Shown piece by piece: positions 44,098-54,744 of a DNA stretch of 64,000 nucleotides (position 1 is the stretch's first letter; the number at the start of each line of letters is the position of its first letter). The notes beneath the pieces were generated by a model. It had not been told where the DNA came from and made no database searches. It saw only the letters and a list, made by a program, of their open reading frames with translations. Origin of the DNA: Cladorrhinum sp. PSN259 (taxonomy: Eukaryota; Ascomycota; Sordariomycetes; Sordariales; Podosporaceae); contig MU867066.1 of assembly GCA_033725935.1 (NCBI GenBank), positions 186,001 through 250,000 on the forward strand, written 5' to 3'. A program made the translations under genes and the position numbers.

Positions 44098-47000
44098 AAT
44101 TCCCAGTAGTCACTTGAACATTGAGAGTTGTTGTGCTGTTAAGGAGGTACGATCTCGGTGGCGGCGTGGACGAGCCAGTGATGCGATTTAGAAGGGACGG
44201 AATAGTTTCCCGTAATAGCCGCATCGAAAATTAAAAGAGTTCTGAAGTTTCTGCCAACGGTGCTGGGATTGGTCGACGATGGGCATGTGATGAGAACGCT
44301 TCGACTCGGGGTGCGCCTCTAGTTCTACCCGTGGCAAATAGGACACATCTGTATCACCAATATTTATTTTCTTGCAGTGGGTGAACATGTTACACGAACC
44401 AAGAGATGTTTGGGAATCATGCCATGAATCTGAAGACCATGCCATGAAGCTTGGAAAGGAAAGGTGTTGCTGACGAGAATATTTCCAAGCATAACCATCG
44501 AGGAAGAGATTCTGCGCAGGATTACGCCAACTTCAAAAAGTAGCGCGAGGTGAAGCTTATGAGAAGCGAGCCGCTTGATGTTAAGATAAGGTGCGCACAA
44601 GGCCGAGGCTTTCGTGTCGTCCAAGCTGACCGTCCTTCACGCACACTTCACCTTGGAATCTTGGTTTGAGGAGTCACAGCCAACATCTGACCCTAATTGC
44701 GCATCGTTTATCCCGCTGAGGTCGTCAGAAGAATAGAATCTGTGTTCCAACCGCAAACTGGTGCCGGCAAGGACTGGATCCAGTGTGACGAGTATTTTTT
44801 GGGGTACCGCCAGTTGGCGGTTAAGCAGGAGGAAACCAGACAATAAAACAAATCTTTGTCAGCGGGGGAAAGGGGAGGAGTGAGGCCGGGCTGACCTCTA
44901 CAGAACATGGCCAAGACAGGAAGCACGCGGTCGGTTGTTGGAGACGGCTACTTCCGCAGGCAAGATGCTGATAGAAGAAACTTTTGTTGCGATGAAACTG
45001 GAGATTGATGGCGACAGCAATAGAGGGAGTGAGAAGATAAGGTATTCCAAATAGCTTTTTGCTACTCAGGGCCAGTGACGCACATTGCCGCCACCCGAAA
45101 GGCTTCTGGCAGTTTGGCTACGGTGAGGCTGAACAGGTCCCCGGGCTCGCCGTCCTTGGCCGTCAAAACCCACTGTCGGCGGTATTAGTCGGTCGTACGG
45201 ATAGCGGATCAATCCCGCATCGAGGGCAGAAATGCACAAAAACAACCCCCACGACCTGAGGTGTGATAACTGTGGTTCGTATGCCATGTGGAAACCAAAG
45301 CCGATACCGTGCTCGTCACCGAGAGTATCTGGGCCTTGCTGGCTGGTGCAACGGTGATGGACAACCAATAGAAGTGGTTTCCCAAGTGTAACTGTAGAAA
45401 TGGCCGACACCACTGACGTCGACGCATCGGACCGTTCCAAGTCGCCCGGTGGCGAATCAGCTCTCGCCGGTCGGTGAGGTTGGGGGAAACACCAACCGCT
45501 TATTGACATTGTCCTGGATGGGAAAGATTTGAGAAACAAAGAATGGCGCAAATGGGTCCGAAACAATGCAAATACTCTTTGGTTGTAGAATCCTTCTTGC
45601 GTGGCAAGTAGACGACAGCAAATCTGAGGCGGCCTCCAGGAAGCCGGGCAACGCATGTTGAATTGCTCCGGTATTACTTTGCCAGCAGAGACGAACTCGG
45701 AAGCGAGCGAGGGCCGTACCCGATCTTTCCTGTCATTCTCGGATCGCTGTATCTGCTCGTTCCTTGTGAAGGAGCGCCTTAATCACGGTTCCATTGTCGG
45801 TGGGAAGCATTTTTTTCTCTCGAGATTGAGAATCTGGAATTTCTCTGCGTTGCAAAGATCCCCCCTCTCAGTTGGATGAGGAGGGAAATGGTGAGAGTGT
45901 GGTTCCTAATTCGTCATTGATGGGTCCATGGTTGGCTTCCTCGGCACTTGCCTTTTCCAGTCCTAATCAGTGCACTTCAGTGGCAGATGCACTGCAGCTT
46001 CCCATGCATTGGTTATCATTTTGGCCATGATTGGAAAGATAACGTCACTCCAAGAAAAAAGTATTTCGACATTCATCTTTTTCAGCCTGGCGTGCCTGGT
46101 CAAGACAAGCTTCGTTGCTTTCGGCTCCCAGCGGGCGATCGCGGGAAATCATCAAGGCTAGCCTGGAAAGGCATCGCGGCCGTTATTTAGCGCCAAACAG
46201 ACCTCTTTTATCCGCTGTCTGAATCCACCAGTGCCCGTGGTTTTTATTCCGCTCCCTCTGAATAAACCTATCGCTGACCCACATCTCAACATTTCACAAC
46301 GGGTACTCACCGTGAAAATCACATGCTTTGAAGCTATCCCGGTCTTCACACCAAATGCACCACTTCAACGCCCAGACTCTGGTTCCCGAATCGGCAGGTT
46401 GCCCAGGACACCCCCATCATCGCGCATCCTGATGTGGTGGTAGTTGCAACCCGTCCCGCCCTCCAGCGCATTCGCTAACCCTGGGTAAGATGCAAAGATT
46501 TGGCATACTGACATCCACCCACTCACTCTCACAATGCGCCAAACAGGATCGAGCAACTTGATCGAGACATGCACAGGATACTGGGCTTGCATTTTGTGAG
46601 GCGAGCTGCTTCAACTAGGACATTGAGACCCCATACAGCATCAATCAAGCGGCAGGTGTTTTTTTTTCCCAGGCAGCGGGCCAGGAACTCGCATTCGCTT
46701 CTCTCATCTCAGCGATAATTCACTTTTGGGGAAGAAAAGGGACAAACCGGTCGGAGTTTTATGCACCCTTCGAACGCCACACCTTAGTGATAGCACACAC
46801 CACAGATATCACTGATTGTCTCATGGCTCGTCACCTCGAAATGCTACCCCTTGGGAGCACTAAAAGATCTGCAGTGCAGCGTCTTATACCGGCAAGGCTC
46901 TATGTAGGGTCCAAAACCCTGCCCATATCGCCCGTTGGGTGGTGATGGCGGCGGCTGTCTTTCACGAAATGTCTGCATGGAAGCACGCAAACCAGCATCG

Positions 47001-48065
47001 AACCTACCTTAGCAGCCTTCTCGAAGGCCTCGAGTTTTCCTTGTGTCCGAAACACCCCACGCCATAATCTAAATGGGAAGGTCACTCCGTGAGTTGAGAG
47101 TCAAGATACGCTTCTTTGGGTATCACTCTGAACAACCATCTTGTGCAGTGCACCCCCAACTTTGCATGGCGCGGGATAGGACCGTTGATTGAGTTACCGG
47201 CCGCAGATTCGCCTATTTCTCATTCAGCATCCCCTTGTGGGTACAAGCCATGGCTCGAAATTTCCTATTGGATGGGACGCAAGATCCTGCGGGGAAACTT
47301 GGTACCAGATACCCTGAGTGCAGACAAAAAACGCCACCCACGTTTCCTCGGGCCTCTTCACGCTAGATGCTCAGCGGTAGGGTTGCTTTAAAACTGTACC
47401 CCTGCATCATTCTTTTTATGCTCGCGTCTCCGTACCCCCCAGCGCAGTTACTATGGCATGATACTTGTTACTCAGTCTGATCAACAAAGCTGTCTGAACT
47501 TTGTGACACTTGAGGATTTCTATTGCGGAATGGATCGATACTGCCCTGAGTGTGGTTCACCTTGAATAGGTATGATAGTCCTTTCTACTCCCCCCCCCCT
47601 TTCGTGGCAACAAGCGCCGTGTTACCTACTGCCCCTGAATGTAGGCGCACACCTGGCTTTGTTATCAGTCAACTACCTAACTACCTACTATGGTCAACGT
47701 CTCCGACTTGTTGCATGTGGTGCAGCATCGTAGGGTGGCTTGCTATGGTCAACACCCAATCCTATTCCGAGGTCCCACAGAGGGACCTGGATACATCCTA
47801 ATTAGGCTTCTTGGAGACGAAGTGATGGAGCAACTGAAGCAATCCTCACTGCTCTCAGGTGGCCGTCTTCCTTTCGTCCGGGTTGGGATTTGCATCTCAT
47901 CAGTATATAAGTCGAGATGGCTTCCTCTTGTTGGCAGCAGTCGTTCAGGACAAGCTCCAGGACAATACCACCTTTGATTTCGCCTTAGTCTTGTCTCTGT
48001 TTCATAGACATTTCACTTTCACAAGATCATTACTCTGGTCTATCTTCTTCATTTCACTTCACACA
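44098..48065. other. 4-kb geneless stretch
   Basis: No frame in this region has a recognisable domain. The longest, 45066-45656 on the minus strand, starts with ATG but lacks any conserved pattern and is not supported. The sequence has mixed composition without long AT-rich decay. The final part, 47550-48065, has CT-rich and TACCTA-type motifs and is the promoter and leader of the TmpA-like gene. Confidence 0.45.
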
Positions 48066-49964
48066 ATGGCATCTTCGACCCTGGGACAAGGGCCTCGGGC
48101 TATCCTGCCCGTTGCCCAGACAGGCACATCAGATGCGTTTTCAGTCCAGCACAACATCCCACCAAACACGAGTTCGAACACAGAGGACGACTATGACATT
48201 TCAGACTGTGAGTCTGACGTATCGGATTCTGAAGACACCGCTGCTCCCACACCTCGTGAACTGGAAGAAGGAAAATTATCACCATCGTCATCATCGGCAA
48301 CTACACCCAACTCCACACGGTCTTCAAGTCCCTCCAAGTTGCCAGCCAATCGCCCCCAAGTCTCGGTCAACACAGTTTCCTCCCCATCAGAAGCTGACGA
48401 TGACGATCCTTGCATCACGCATGGTCTCAACCCCTCCCCTCTTCCACCGAAGAAGGGCACTCGGCTCTATCGCTACCTGCGCTGGAACTTTGGTTCCGTC
48501 TATCGCCGCATCTTCTGCCTCGCTTTCCTGGGCAATCTCGCCGCTCTGTGCGTCTTGACGGGCAAGAACTTTGCCTCGAACCAGAAATTCACCTACGCCC
48601 AGGCCAGCATTGCCGTCACCGCCAACATCCTGGCTGCTCTTGTTGTCCGCAACGAGCACGTAGTCAACGCCTTGTTCTGGGTCTTTGGCACTTGGTCAGC
48701 TCGCATGCCTCTCAGCGTCAGGACTCTGGTCGCCAAAGTGTACAGCTACGGCGGTATTCACTCTGGTTGCGGTGTTGCCGGTACAGGATGGTACATTATC
48801 TATCTGATCCTCCTGACCTTTGAATTTTCCGGGAAGGAGTTGACGGCCCTGAGGGGATACATCTACTTCTGCAGCTACCTCATCGTTGCACTGCTGGTCT
48901 CGATCCTGATTACTGCCCACCCTCACCTCAGAAAGACTCTGCACAACTGGTTTGAGGGCGTGCACCGCTTCATGGGCTGGCTGGCTATTCTGCTCTTCTG
49001 GGCTCAGGTCATGCTCCTCACGGCCGAGGAAACAAGCGCCACTGGACAAAACTTTGGAAAGGCCTTGCTTGTCAGCCCCAACTTCTGGATGCTGGTCGTC
49101 ATCACCGGCCTGGTGGTCTACCCCTGGACCAGACTGCGAATGCGCAAAGTCCACGCCGAGGTCCTGTCTCCTCACTGCGTCAAGCTCAACTTTGACTATC
49201 GCGATGCCTACTACGGCCAGGCGGTCAGACTGACCGATGCTCCTCTCAAGGAGACCCACGCCTTTGGCGTCATCCCTCATCCCTTTGCAAACCCAACTGA
49301 GAAGTTGACGGGCGAGAAGTCGTCAGGCAACGAGTCAAGCGACAGCAGCTCCATCTCTTCATCCTCTCTGACCAAACCCTCCCCCCTATCCCACGCCGGC
49401 GAGAAGGGATACTCTGTTATTGTGTCAAACGCGGGCGACTGGACCAAAAAAATCATCAACAACCCGCCCAAGAAGATTTACACTCGCGGGACGCCCCAAT
49501 TCGGTGTCATGCGCGTCGCGGGTCTCTTTGAGCCGTGCATCGTCGTCGCTACGGGATCCGGAATCGCCCCCTGCCTCAGTCTGTTCGTGCAGCGGCCCAA
49601 CCACCCCGTGCGCATCATCTGGTCCACGAAGAAACCGATGGAGACGTACGGAAAGGCGATTATCGATTTACTCTACCAGACCGATCCGAGGGCGATCATC
49701 ATTGATACCAACCAGGGCGGGCCCAAGTGCCGGAGACCTGATTTGGTCAAGATTGCCTACAGGGTTTGGGAGCAGAGCGCAGAGGAAGGGCCGGAGCACT
49801 ACGAGAAGATGGGTGAGGGACAGAAAAATACTACGGGGCGGAAGAAGCCGGTGGGCAAGTGCGAGGCGGTCGTGATTATAAGTAATCAGCGGTTGACGGA
49901 GAAGGTCGTTTATGGACTGGAGAGCAGGGGTGTGCCTGCTTATGGGGCGTTGTTTGATTCATGA
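48066..49964 (+). CDS. TmpA-like integral membrane protein
   Basis: Single exon, 632 aa, from the ATG at 48066 (CACAATGGC). The open frame extends 207 nt upstream without ATG. The first 130 residues are acidic and Ser/Pro-rich. From about residue 135 a multi-span membrane region starts (IFCLAFLGNLAALCVLTG, AQASIAVTANILAALVV, TGWYIIYLILLTFEF, IYFCSYLIVALLVSIL, FMGWLAILLFWAQVMLL, FWMLVVITGLVVYPW). A cytosolic part follows with GYSVIVSNAGDWTKKIINNPP and VATGSGIAPCLSLF (nucleotide-binding-like), and it ends VYGLESRGVPAYGALFDS. This is the profile of Aspergillus TmpA, a putative membrane flavoprotein needed for asexual development, and of the C-terminal module found in some NRPS-like proteins. Electron transfer is inferred. 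The acidic 130-residue N-extension is longer than I recall for TmpA. A Ser-rich insert lies near residues 415-440. Confidence 0.72.
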   Translation: MASSTLGQGPRAILPVAQTGTSDAFSVQHNIPPNTSSNTEDDYDISDCESDVSDSEDTAAPTPRELEEGKLSPSSSSATTPNSTRSSSPSKLPANRPQVSVNTVSSPSEADDDDPCITHGLNPSPLPPKKGTRLYRYLRWNFGSVYRRIFCLAFLGNLAALCVLTGKNFASNQKFTYAQASIAVTANILAALVVRNEHVVNALFWVFGTWSARMPLSVRTLVAKVYSYGGIHSGCGVAGTGWYIIYLILLTFEFSGKELTALRGYIYFCSYLIVALLVSILITAHPHLRKTLHNWFEGVHRFMGWLAILLFWAQVMLLTAEETSATGQNFGKALLVSPNFWMLVVITGLVVYPWTRLRMRKVHAEVLSPHCVKLNFDYRDAYYGQAVRLTDAPLKETHAFGVIPHPFANPTEKLTGEKSSGNESSDSSSISSSSLTKPSPLSHAGEKGYSVIVSNAGDWTKKIINNPPKKIYTRGTPQFGVMRVAGLFEPCIVVATGSGIAPCLSLFVQRPNHPVRIIWSTKKPMETYGKAIIDLLYQTDPRAIIIDTNQGGPKCRRPDLVKIAYRVWEQSAEEGPEHYEKMGEGQKNTTGRKKPVGKCEAVVIISNQRLTEKVVYGLESRGVPAYGALFDS

Positions 49965-50015
49965 TTTAGGAGTTCTGTGTGATGCGTAGGTTGGTGGGTT
50001 GATGGTAAAGGGAGT

Positions 50016-50047
50016 TGTGTGTGCGTGTGTGTGTGTGGGTGTGTGTT
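50016..50047 (+). repeat. GT microsatellite
   Basis: Mostly GT repeats with a few interruptions, about 50 bases after the TmpA-like stop codon; likely in its 3' untranslated region. Confidence 0.8.
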
Positions 50048-50412
50048 TGGCTTGAAGCGTTTCGCTATTTCTTTTATTTTTGTTTCTTTTGATGATTTGA
50101 ATTTTTTGGCTTTTTTTTGCATAAAAGATTCTTAGACAGATTTTTTATGTCATCCTCGGTTTTCATTATATAGGCGATCTCTCAATCAATCAAAAGTTTT
50201 AGAAAAAAGCAGTTTACGTTTTAAGATAAGGGAGTTCGGCCGACGCCATTAATGGGAGATCTAGGGGCAAGGTGACCGTTACCACTTACGACCGTTATGT
50301 ATTTATATACAATGACACCAGACTTGATCGGTACATATAAATTAACCATTATTTCTGTATTGATCGTTATCGTTTACCAATAGTTCTTTCCTAAGAGATT
50401 CCCGTAAAATAT

Positions 50413-50463
50413 GGGGGGTTTTTTTTTTTTTTTTTTTTTTTTTGGGGGGGGGGGGGGGGGGGG
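50413..50463 (+). repeat. G6-T25-G20 homopolymer block
   Basis: Six G (50413-50418), then 25 T (50419-50443), then 20 G (50444-50463). The junctions are abrupt. Long G tracts can form G-quadruplexes and are also a known product of no-signal sequencing cycles, so lengths here may be unreliable. Confidence 0.9.
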
Positions 50464-51177
50464 CAGCTGTAAACCTTCATTTATTTTACTTCTTCTACCT
50501 AGGTACCTTCCTACCTACCTGCTACCTAGCTTGCTAATTAAGTGGCTCTCTTCTGTAGGTGCAGTCTTGAATCGGTCAGATTGGCCGAAGATGCCCTGGG
50601 AGAGCTGGTGGTCAGTTTCTGGCACGGCTGCAAGCTAGGAAGCCTATGTAGGTATGGGTGCTATACCTATACCTCTGTGTAGTGGTGGTGGTGGGTGTGG
50701 GCCGTGCGGTGGTCCAGATGGAAGATGGCCAACACTTTGAAGATGCATAGATCCAAGGGACTGCCTGGGTCTGGGTGTGGGTGTGGCCGGGCAGCTCCTT
50801 CCATCTGGGAATGCCCTCATCCACTTACATCCTGGCCTGGCCCACCCTGGACCTTAGTTCGGCCAAGAAATCCAAGGTTAGTGAGCCTTACTTATCTACT
50901 TTTCAGTGACGGTTATCTTACAACCAACGGTTAAGTCAAGATTGAAGGTCAAGTAAACAAAACAGTTGAGGTAAACAAAACAATTAGTGGTGTTTCAATA
51001 TTAATTAATGGTGTAGGTTGACGGTTCTACATAGGTAAAGTTAACGCTACCTTCAAGTTCCCATTAATGGCCCTTGACCAGTTATCATGTTTTCAGATAG
51101 CAACCTTTCCTCGAGTCCATCTATGTGAAATAATCACAGTATTGACTATCCTAGGCAAGTGAACAATCCAGTCACCT

Positions 51178-52833
51178 CTAGTAGCGTTTACAAACCTCAG
51201 CAAGAGGCCCCAAAACAGCATCATAAAACCCAGACACAAACGACTCGTGCCCGCTCAGGAGACTCCTCGGAACACCCTCCCAGTCAATGTACTGCCTCTT
51301 GATGCAGACGCTCACGGCCTGCTCGTACGCCGCCGTCGCGTAGTTGCGAACCAGTCCCCTGTCGAGCAAGGTCCTGGCGATGCACATGTTTGCCAAGTCC
51401 TCATCGTGTATAGCCGGGATGCCAGGCGGGAAACAATCGAGCTGGATATCCTTCAAAGACCTTCCGAAAGCTAGCTCTATGAGGGCGATACCTAGCTTGG
51501 TGAGGATGGGTTCGTCGTCGAACAGGTCGATTGGTCGTTGAATCTGCTGCGAGAGAGGTGACTTGATGATGGATGAGGAAGTGGTGTTCCTGGATGAGAT
51601 TTCATGGAGGATGTAGACGGTAGGGAATTTGTAGGGTATCAGTCGCTCTTCAAGCAGGTTTTTATTGTAACTGAGAATGCACACGTCGGCTGAGCTCCAG
51701 GATTTGGTGACCCAGGGTGTTTGACATAGCTGTACGAGAGCGAGGCTCAGTCTCAGCGCCAGCTCGAATCTGTCCTTGGGCGAAATGGTGGTGCTTCTTT
51801 GTATCAGATCTGGAAAGAAGAGAATTCTCGACGTGTCAGAGCTGGCTGGCTCGAGTTTATTGAGCTGCATTCGATAGGTCTTGTTGTTGGTGGGCGTGCC
51901 AAAAACTAGCCCACGCGGGTCTGTCGAGGTTGTCCCCGTAGAGGCATCGCGTGTGAGCGAGCAGATGTCTTTAATTGTCGATACCTGATCATTATTCTTG
52001 CAATTGAAGATGCAATTTAGCAGGATTGCAGCTGTAGTAGGTGACGTGGCTTTTACTCCGGGATTCGGAGGGCAAGCCAGACACAAGTCCCATGAGTTGT
52101 TGGTGAGGTGAAAGTCGACCCTTGTGGCTGTAGGAGCAGCGCAAGAAAAGCAGTAACAACCAACTCCTATCATGTGCCCTGTTGTACAATCGCATGTGTA
52201 GTTGTGCTTGACGACATCAAAAAGATCTTTTGGCCCGCCGGCTGTTGGCGGTGAGACGCTCTGAGCGGCGGCAACGCTTTGTAATCTTTGGTGTTTCTGA
52301 AATGGAACCATAAAGGCTTTATCGTCTAGCAGATCCCGGAGCTCATTGTTCAAGTCCTTGAGGTGCTTGATTCGTTCCCGTATTGTTGACCCTGGCATGT
52401 TGGCCAGTGTCATTTTGAAAGTCGCCCTAACTCGGTCAAATGTGGCATCATTGGGACAAGACATATTTGTGAGCTCCGTTTTGACTTGGTCCAATGACGA
52501 CCGTATCTCGTTCAGTAATTCCAACGCGGCCGACAGCTTCTCTGGCCCCAGACGGGTCTCGAGCCTCTTGTGAAGAGTGGGATCCTTCCATAGCGAGCCC
52601 GATTGATCCTTGTTGCCTGGACCTCCGGTATGCAAGAGACTTCGTACTTCTCGAGGCGGAAGGGCGGATTGCAAGAGGCCTGTGCATGTTTGCAGGTAAA
52701 GCGCCTCTAGAACTGTGAGGGACCTGCGGAGTGAGGACAGGCCATTTGCTCGCGTCGCTGTGTATGTTTTGGTAAGGTCGAGGACGATTGGATAAAGGCC
52801 CAGGATGAGTCCCATTGCCTCGACTCCAGACAT
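51178..52833 (-). CDS. DUF7580-type fungal protein (putative allorecognition-related)
   Basis: Single exon, 551 aa, from ATG at 52833. Residues 1-60 are hydrophobic helical (VEAMGLILGLYPIVLDLTKTY, then RRSLTVLEALYLQTCTGLLQ), a start typical of fungal DUF7580 proteins. The N-half continues helical (LNEIRSSLDQVKTEL). A central Cys-rich patch follows (CDCTTGHMIGVGCYCFSC). The C-terminal 220 residues carry a degenerate kinase-like pattern: ELALRLSLALVQLCQTPWVTKSW, DEPILTKLGIALIELAFG and a final FYDAVLGPLAEVCKR. Such proteins are abundant and polymorphic in ascomycetes and lie among NLR and HET loci; biochemical activity is not known. It is head to head with the C2H2 gene, 276 bp apart. I am fairly sure of the family and not of a function. 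Confidence 0.65.
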   Translation of the reverse strand: MSGVEAMGLILGLYPIVLDLTKTYTATRANGLSSLRRSLTVLEALYLQTCTGLLQSALPPREVRSLLHTGGPGNKDQSGSLWKDPTLHKRLETRLGPEKLSAALELLNEIRSSLDQVKTELTNMSCPNDATFDRVRATFKMTLANMPGSTIRERIKHLKDLNNELRDLLDDKAFMVPFQKHQRLQSVAAAQSVSPPTAGGPKDLFDVVKHNYTCDCTTGHMIGVGCYCFSCAAPTATRVDFHLTNNSWDLCLACPPNPGVKATSPTTAAILLNCIFNCKNNDQVSTIKDICSLTRDASTGTTSTDPRGLVFGTPTNNKTYRMQLNKLEPASSDTSRILFFPDLIQRSTTISPKDRFELALRLSLALVQLCQTPWVTKSWSSADVCILSYNKNLLEERLIPYKFPTVYILHEISSRNTTSSSIIKSPLSQQIQRPIDLFDDEPILTKLGIALIELAFGRSLKDIQLDCFPPGIPAIHDEDLANMCIARTLLDRGLVRNYATAAYEQAVSVCIKRQYIDWEGVPRSLLSGHESFVSGFYDAVLGPLAEVCKRY

Positions 52834-53109
52834 TGTGAATTACTAATCTCTGGCCTTCGTAAATGTGTGTTTGTGAAAGAGTTTCTGTGCTTTTCAAAGC
52901 CTGAGATGTTATGGAATTCTGGAGAAGTGGTGCTAAAGAGGGTGTTAGGCCCCCCAGGATGTGACACCAGAACGGAATAAAAGCGGGCTTGCGGCACAGT
53001 CACGGGATGCTCGAAGAGTGCGGGGGTTTGCTACCATCTCTTTTCTCTTGGGAAAAATGCAAGGCAATGCATACTCACTCTCCCACGAGGACTAGATCTG
53101 GCTTCAATA
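52834..53109. promoter_or_regulatory. Shared bidirectional promoter region
   Basis: The 276 bp between the divergent start codons of the DUF7580 and C2H2 genes must hold both promoters. I see no strong TATA box. The short distance suggests joint control. Confidence 0.4.
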
Positions 53110-54535
53110 ATGACTTCTATCAACAGCGAGTTCGGAAATTGTGCCTCAAAACTTGACGAGATCTGCACAGCATTCAGGGATAGCCCCCAGCTCTCTGAAG
53201 AATCCCTTCGACCAGTCGCAACAATTCTGTTGAGATGTTCACAAGTTTTGACATCATGGGGCCAGGATACCGGAGCATCATCGTCCGTCTTGGATCATTC
53301 CTTGCGGAGGGCTTCAAAGCTTAGGACCAGCACAGTGATACTCCTTCAAGAGCTCAACGAGTTAATAAAGCACAGTAAGTCTAATACACGCCAGAAATAT
53401 GCCATCTACTGACCTGCTCCTGGCATCACCAGCGGCCGTACATCTATTGGACGCAAAACAAAAGCCTATCGTCTGGCCGGGTCAGAACCCCGCGCTTGGT
53501 TGCCTGACCGAAGCCCAAGAGATTATTGACGGTCTTCTGGAGCTCCGCGCAGCCCTCTTGAACCCCTATGACGACTTTGACCCAGAACCCGTTCCTGATG
53601 CAGAAGAATGGAGTGTCTTGGATCAGGAGTATGCTACGAGGGCTTTTGCCGCGGCTCCTGGCTTCCTAATTGACCGCTTGATCTGTGCAAATCAACGTCG
53701 GCGCGAGTACATGCCTCCTAAATTACGGCGAGGAATAACGCATAAAAATTCTGGCATCGGTCGCCTTGTAGCACTATCAAGATCCTCAAACTCCAGCACC
53801 TTGGGATCCGACGCAGGTGTATCAACTGGAACTGCACCGTCAACAAGGCGAGGAGCTGACTCAATCTTTTCATACAACACCTTCAGCGACCAGGGTTCAG
53901 TAGCGACGTCGTATGCTTTCAGTGCTGCAACATCTCGAATGGTCAACGACCGCAACCCTCCTGAGCCGCCAGTTGACATTCATGTTGGGCACAATCTACC
54001 GTTCAAGTGCCAATATTGCAGCTTTGACGTACCCTTGGAGTTTAAGGGTCAGTCCATGACGTTGGAAGACTGGCACGCGCACTTGTACCTCGACCTACAG
54101 GCTTATAGCTGCACGTTTGAAGACTGCAACCGCCCCCATGAACTATTTAGCAAGAAGGAGGATTGGTTCCAACACGAACTTCACGCCCACCGGATTCAGT
54201 GGCGCAAGGTCTGGCGCTGCGCAGATCCGGGATGCAACACAGAGTTTCAAGATCCAGCACTATTCAAGCAGCATTTGACATCTAACCACTCTGATACCGT
54301 ATCGAAGCTCAGTCCATCATCCCTCGATGTTGTTCTTGAGACTTGTCAGAGTCGGGAACATGAAATTTGCCTTCAAACTTGCTGCCCACTGTGCGGAGTT
54401 TCATACAAAAAGAGCAGCCGAACCGAGTGGAAAGAGCATATTGCCCATCACTTGGAGCAGTTTGCGCTGCTAGCTCTACCAATGAAAGGACAGGAAGGGA
54501 TGCACCATATCGGTACCGTGCCAGAGGAGGAATAA
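53110..54535 (+). CDS. C2H2 zinc-finger protein of the fungal NLR-associated type
   Basis: Two exons, 53110-53374 and 53433-54535, with a 58-bp intron (GTAAGT...CTGAC...ACCAG) splitting a Thr codon; 455 aa. The N-terminal 110 residues are helical (CASKLDEICTAFRDSPQLSE, LRRASKLRTSTVILLQEL). A disordered Ser-rich linker follows. The C-terminus, from about residue 280, contains several zinc-binding units: CQYCSFD, YSCTFEDCNRPHELFSKKEDWFQHEL, WRCADPGCNTEFQDPALFKQH and CCPLCGVSYKKSSRTEWKEH, ending IAHHLEQFALLALP. This last phrase is a hallmark of a large fungal family found as stand-alone proteins and fused to NB-ARC/NACHT modules. Function is unproven; nucleic acid or partner binding is inferred. 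Neighbours are the divergent DUF7580 gene and, 209 bp downstream, a broken kinase-like gene. Confidence 0.78.
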
Positions 54536-54744
54536 GACGACCCTGTTCACCGTGCCACATGCTCTATTCACGGCATTACGTGCATATCTGGCATGCCTTG
54601 CCTAAGGTGTTTGCTATTACAGGTCGGGTATTTTGTGTTGTCCCTCCCACACAGCTCTAACACCCTGTTCTTTACATCTCAGATACTAACATTACTCTGC
54701 TGCAGAGTCGACTAAACACAAACACCTTGAAGCCCGGGACCAGA

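Larger units (their letters stand above)
49965..51177. other. Intergenic with homopolymer block and repeated hexamers
   Basis: Contains a GT microsatellite (50016-50047), the G6-T25-G20 block (50413-50463), TACCTA-type motifs at 50500-50530 and several copies of CCGTTA or its complement (near 50275, 50291, 50906, 50925). The last are also AT-rich and could be remnants of mobile DNA, but no element is recognisable. No gene is seen. Confidence 0.5.

Noticed and set aside
45066..45656. 196-codon minus-strand frame in the geneless stretch
   Set aside because: It starts with ATG but has no domain, no sensible introns and an irregular composition.
47859..48065. Extension of the TmpA-like protein upstream of 48066
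   Set aside because: No ATG lies in this open stretch, and it looks like leader sequence.
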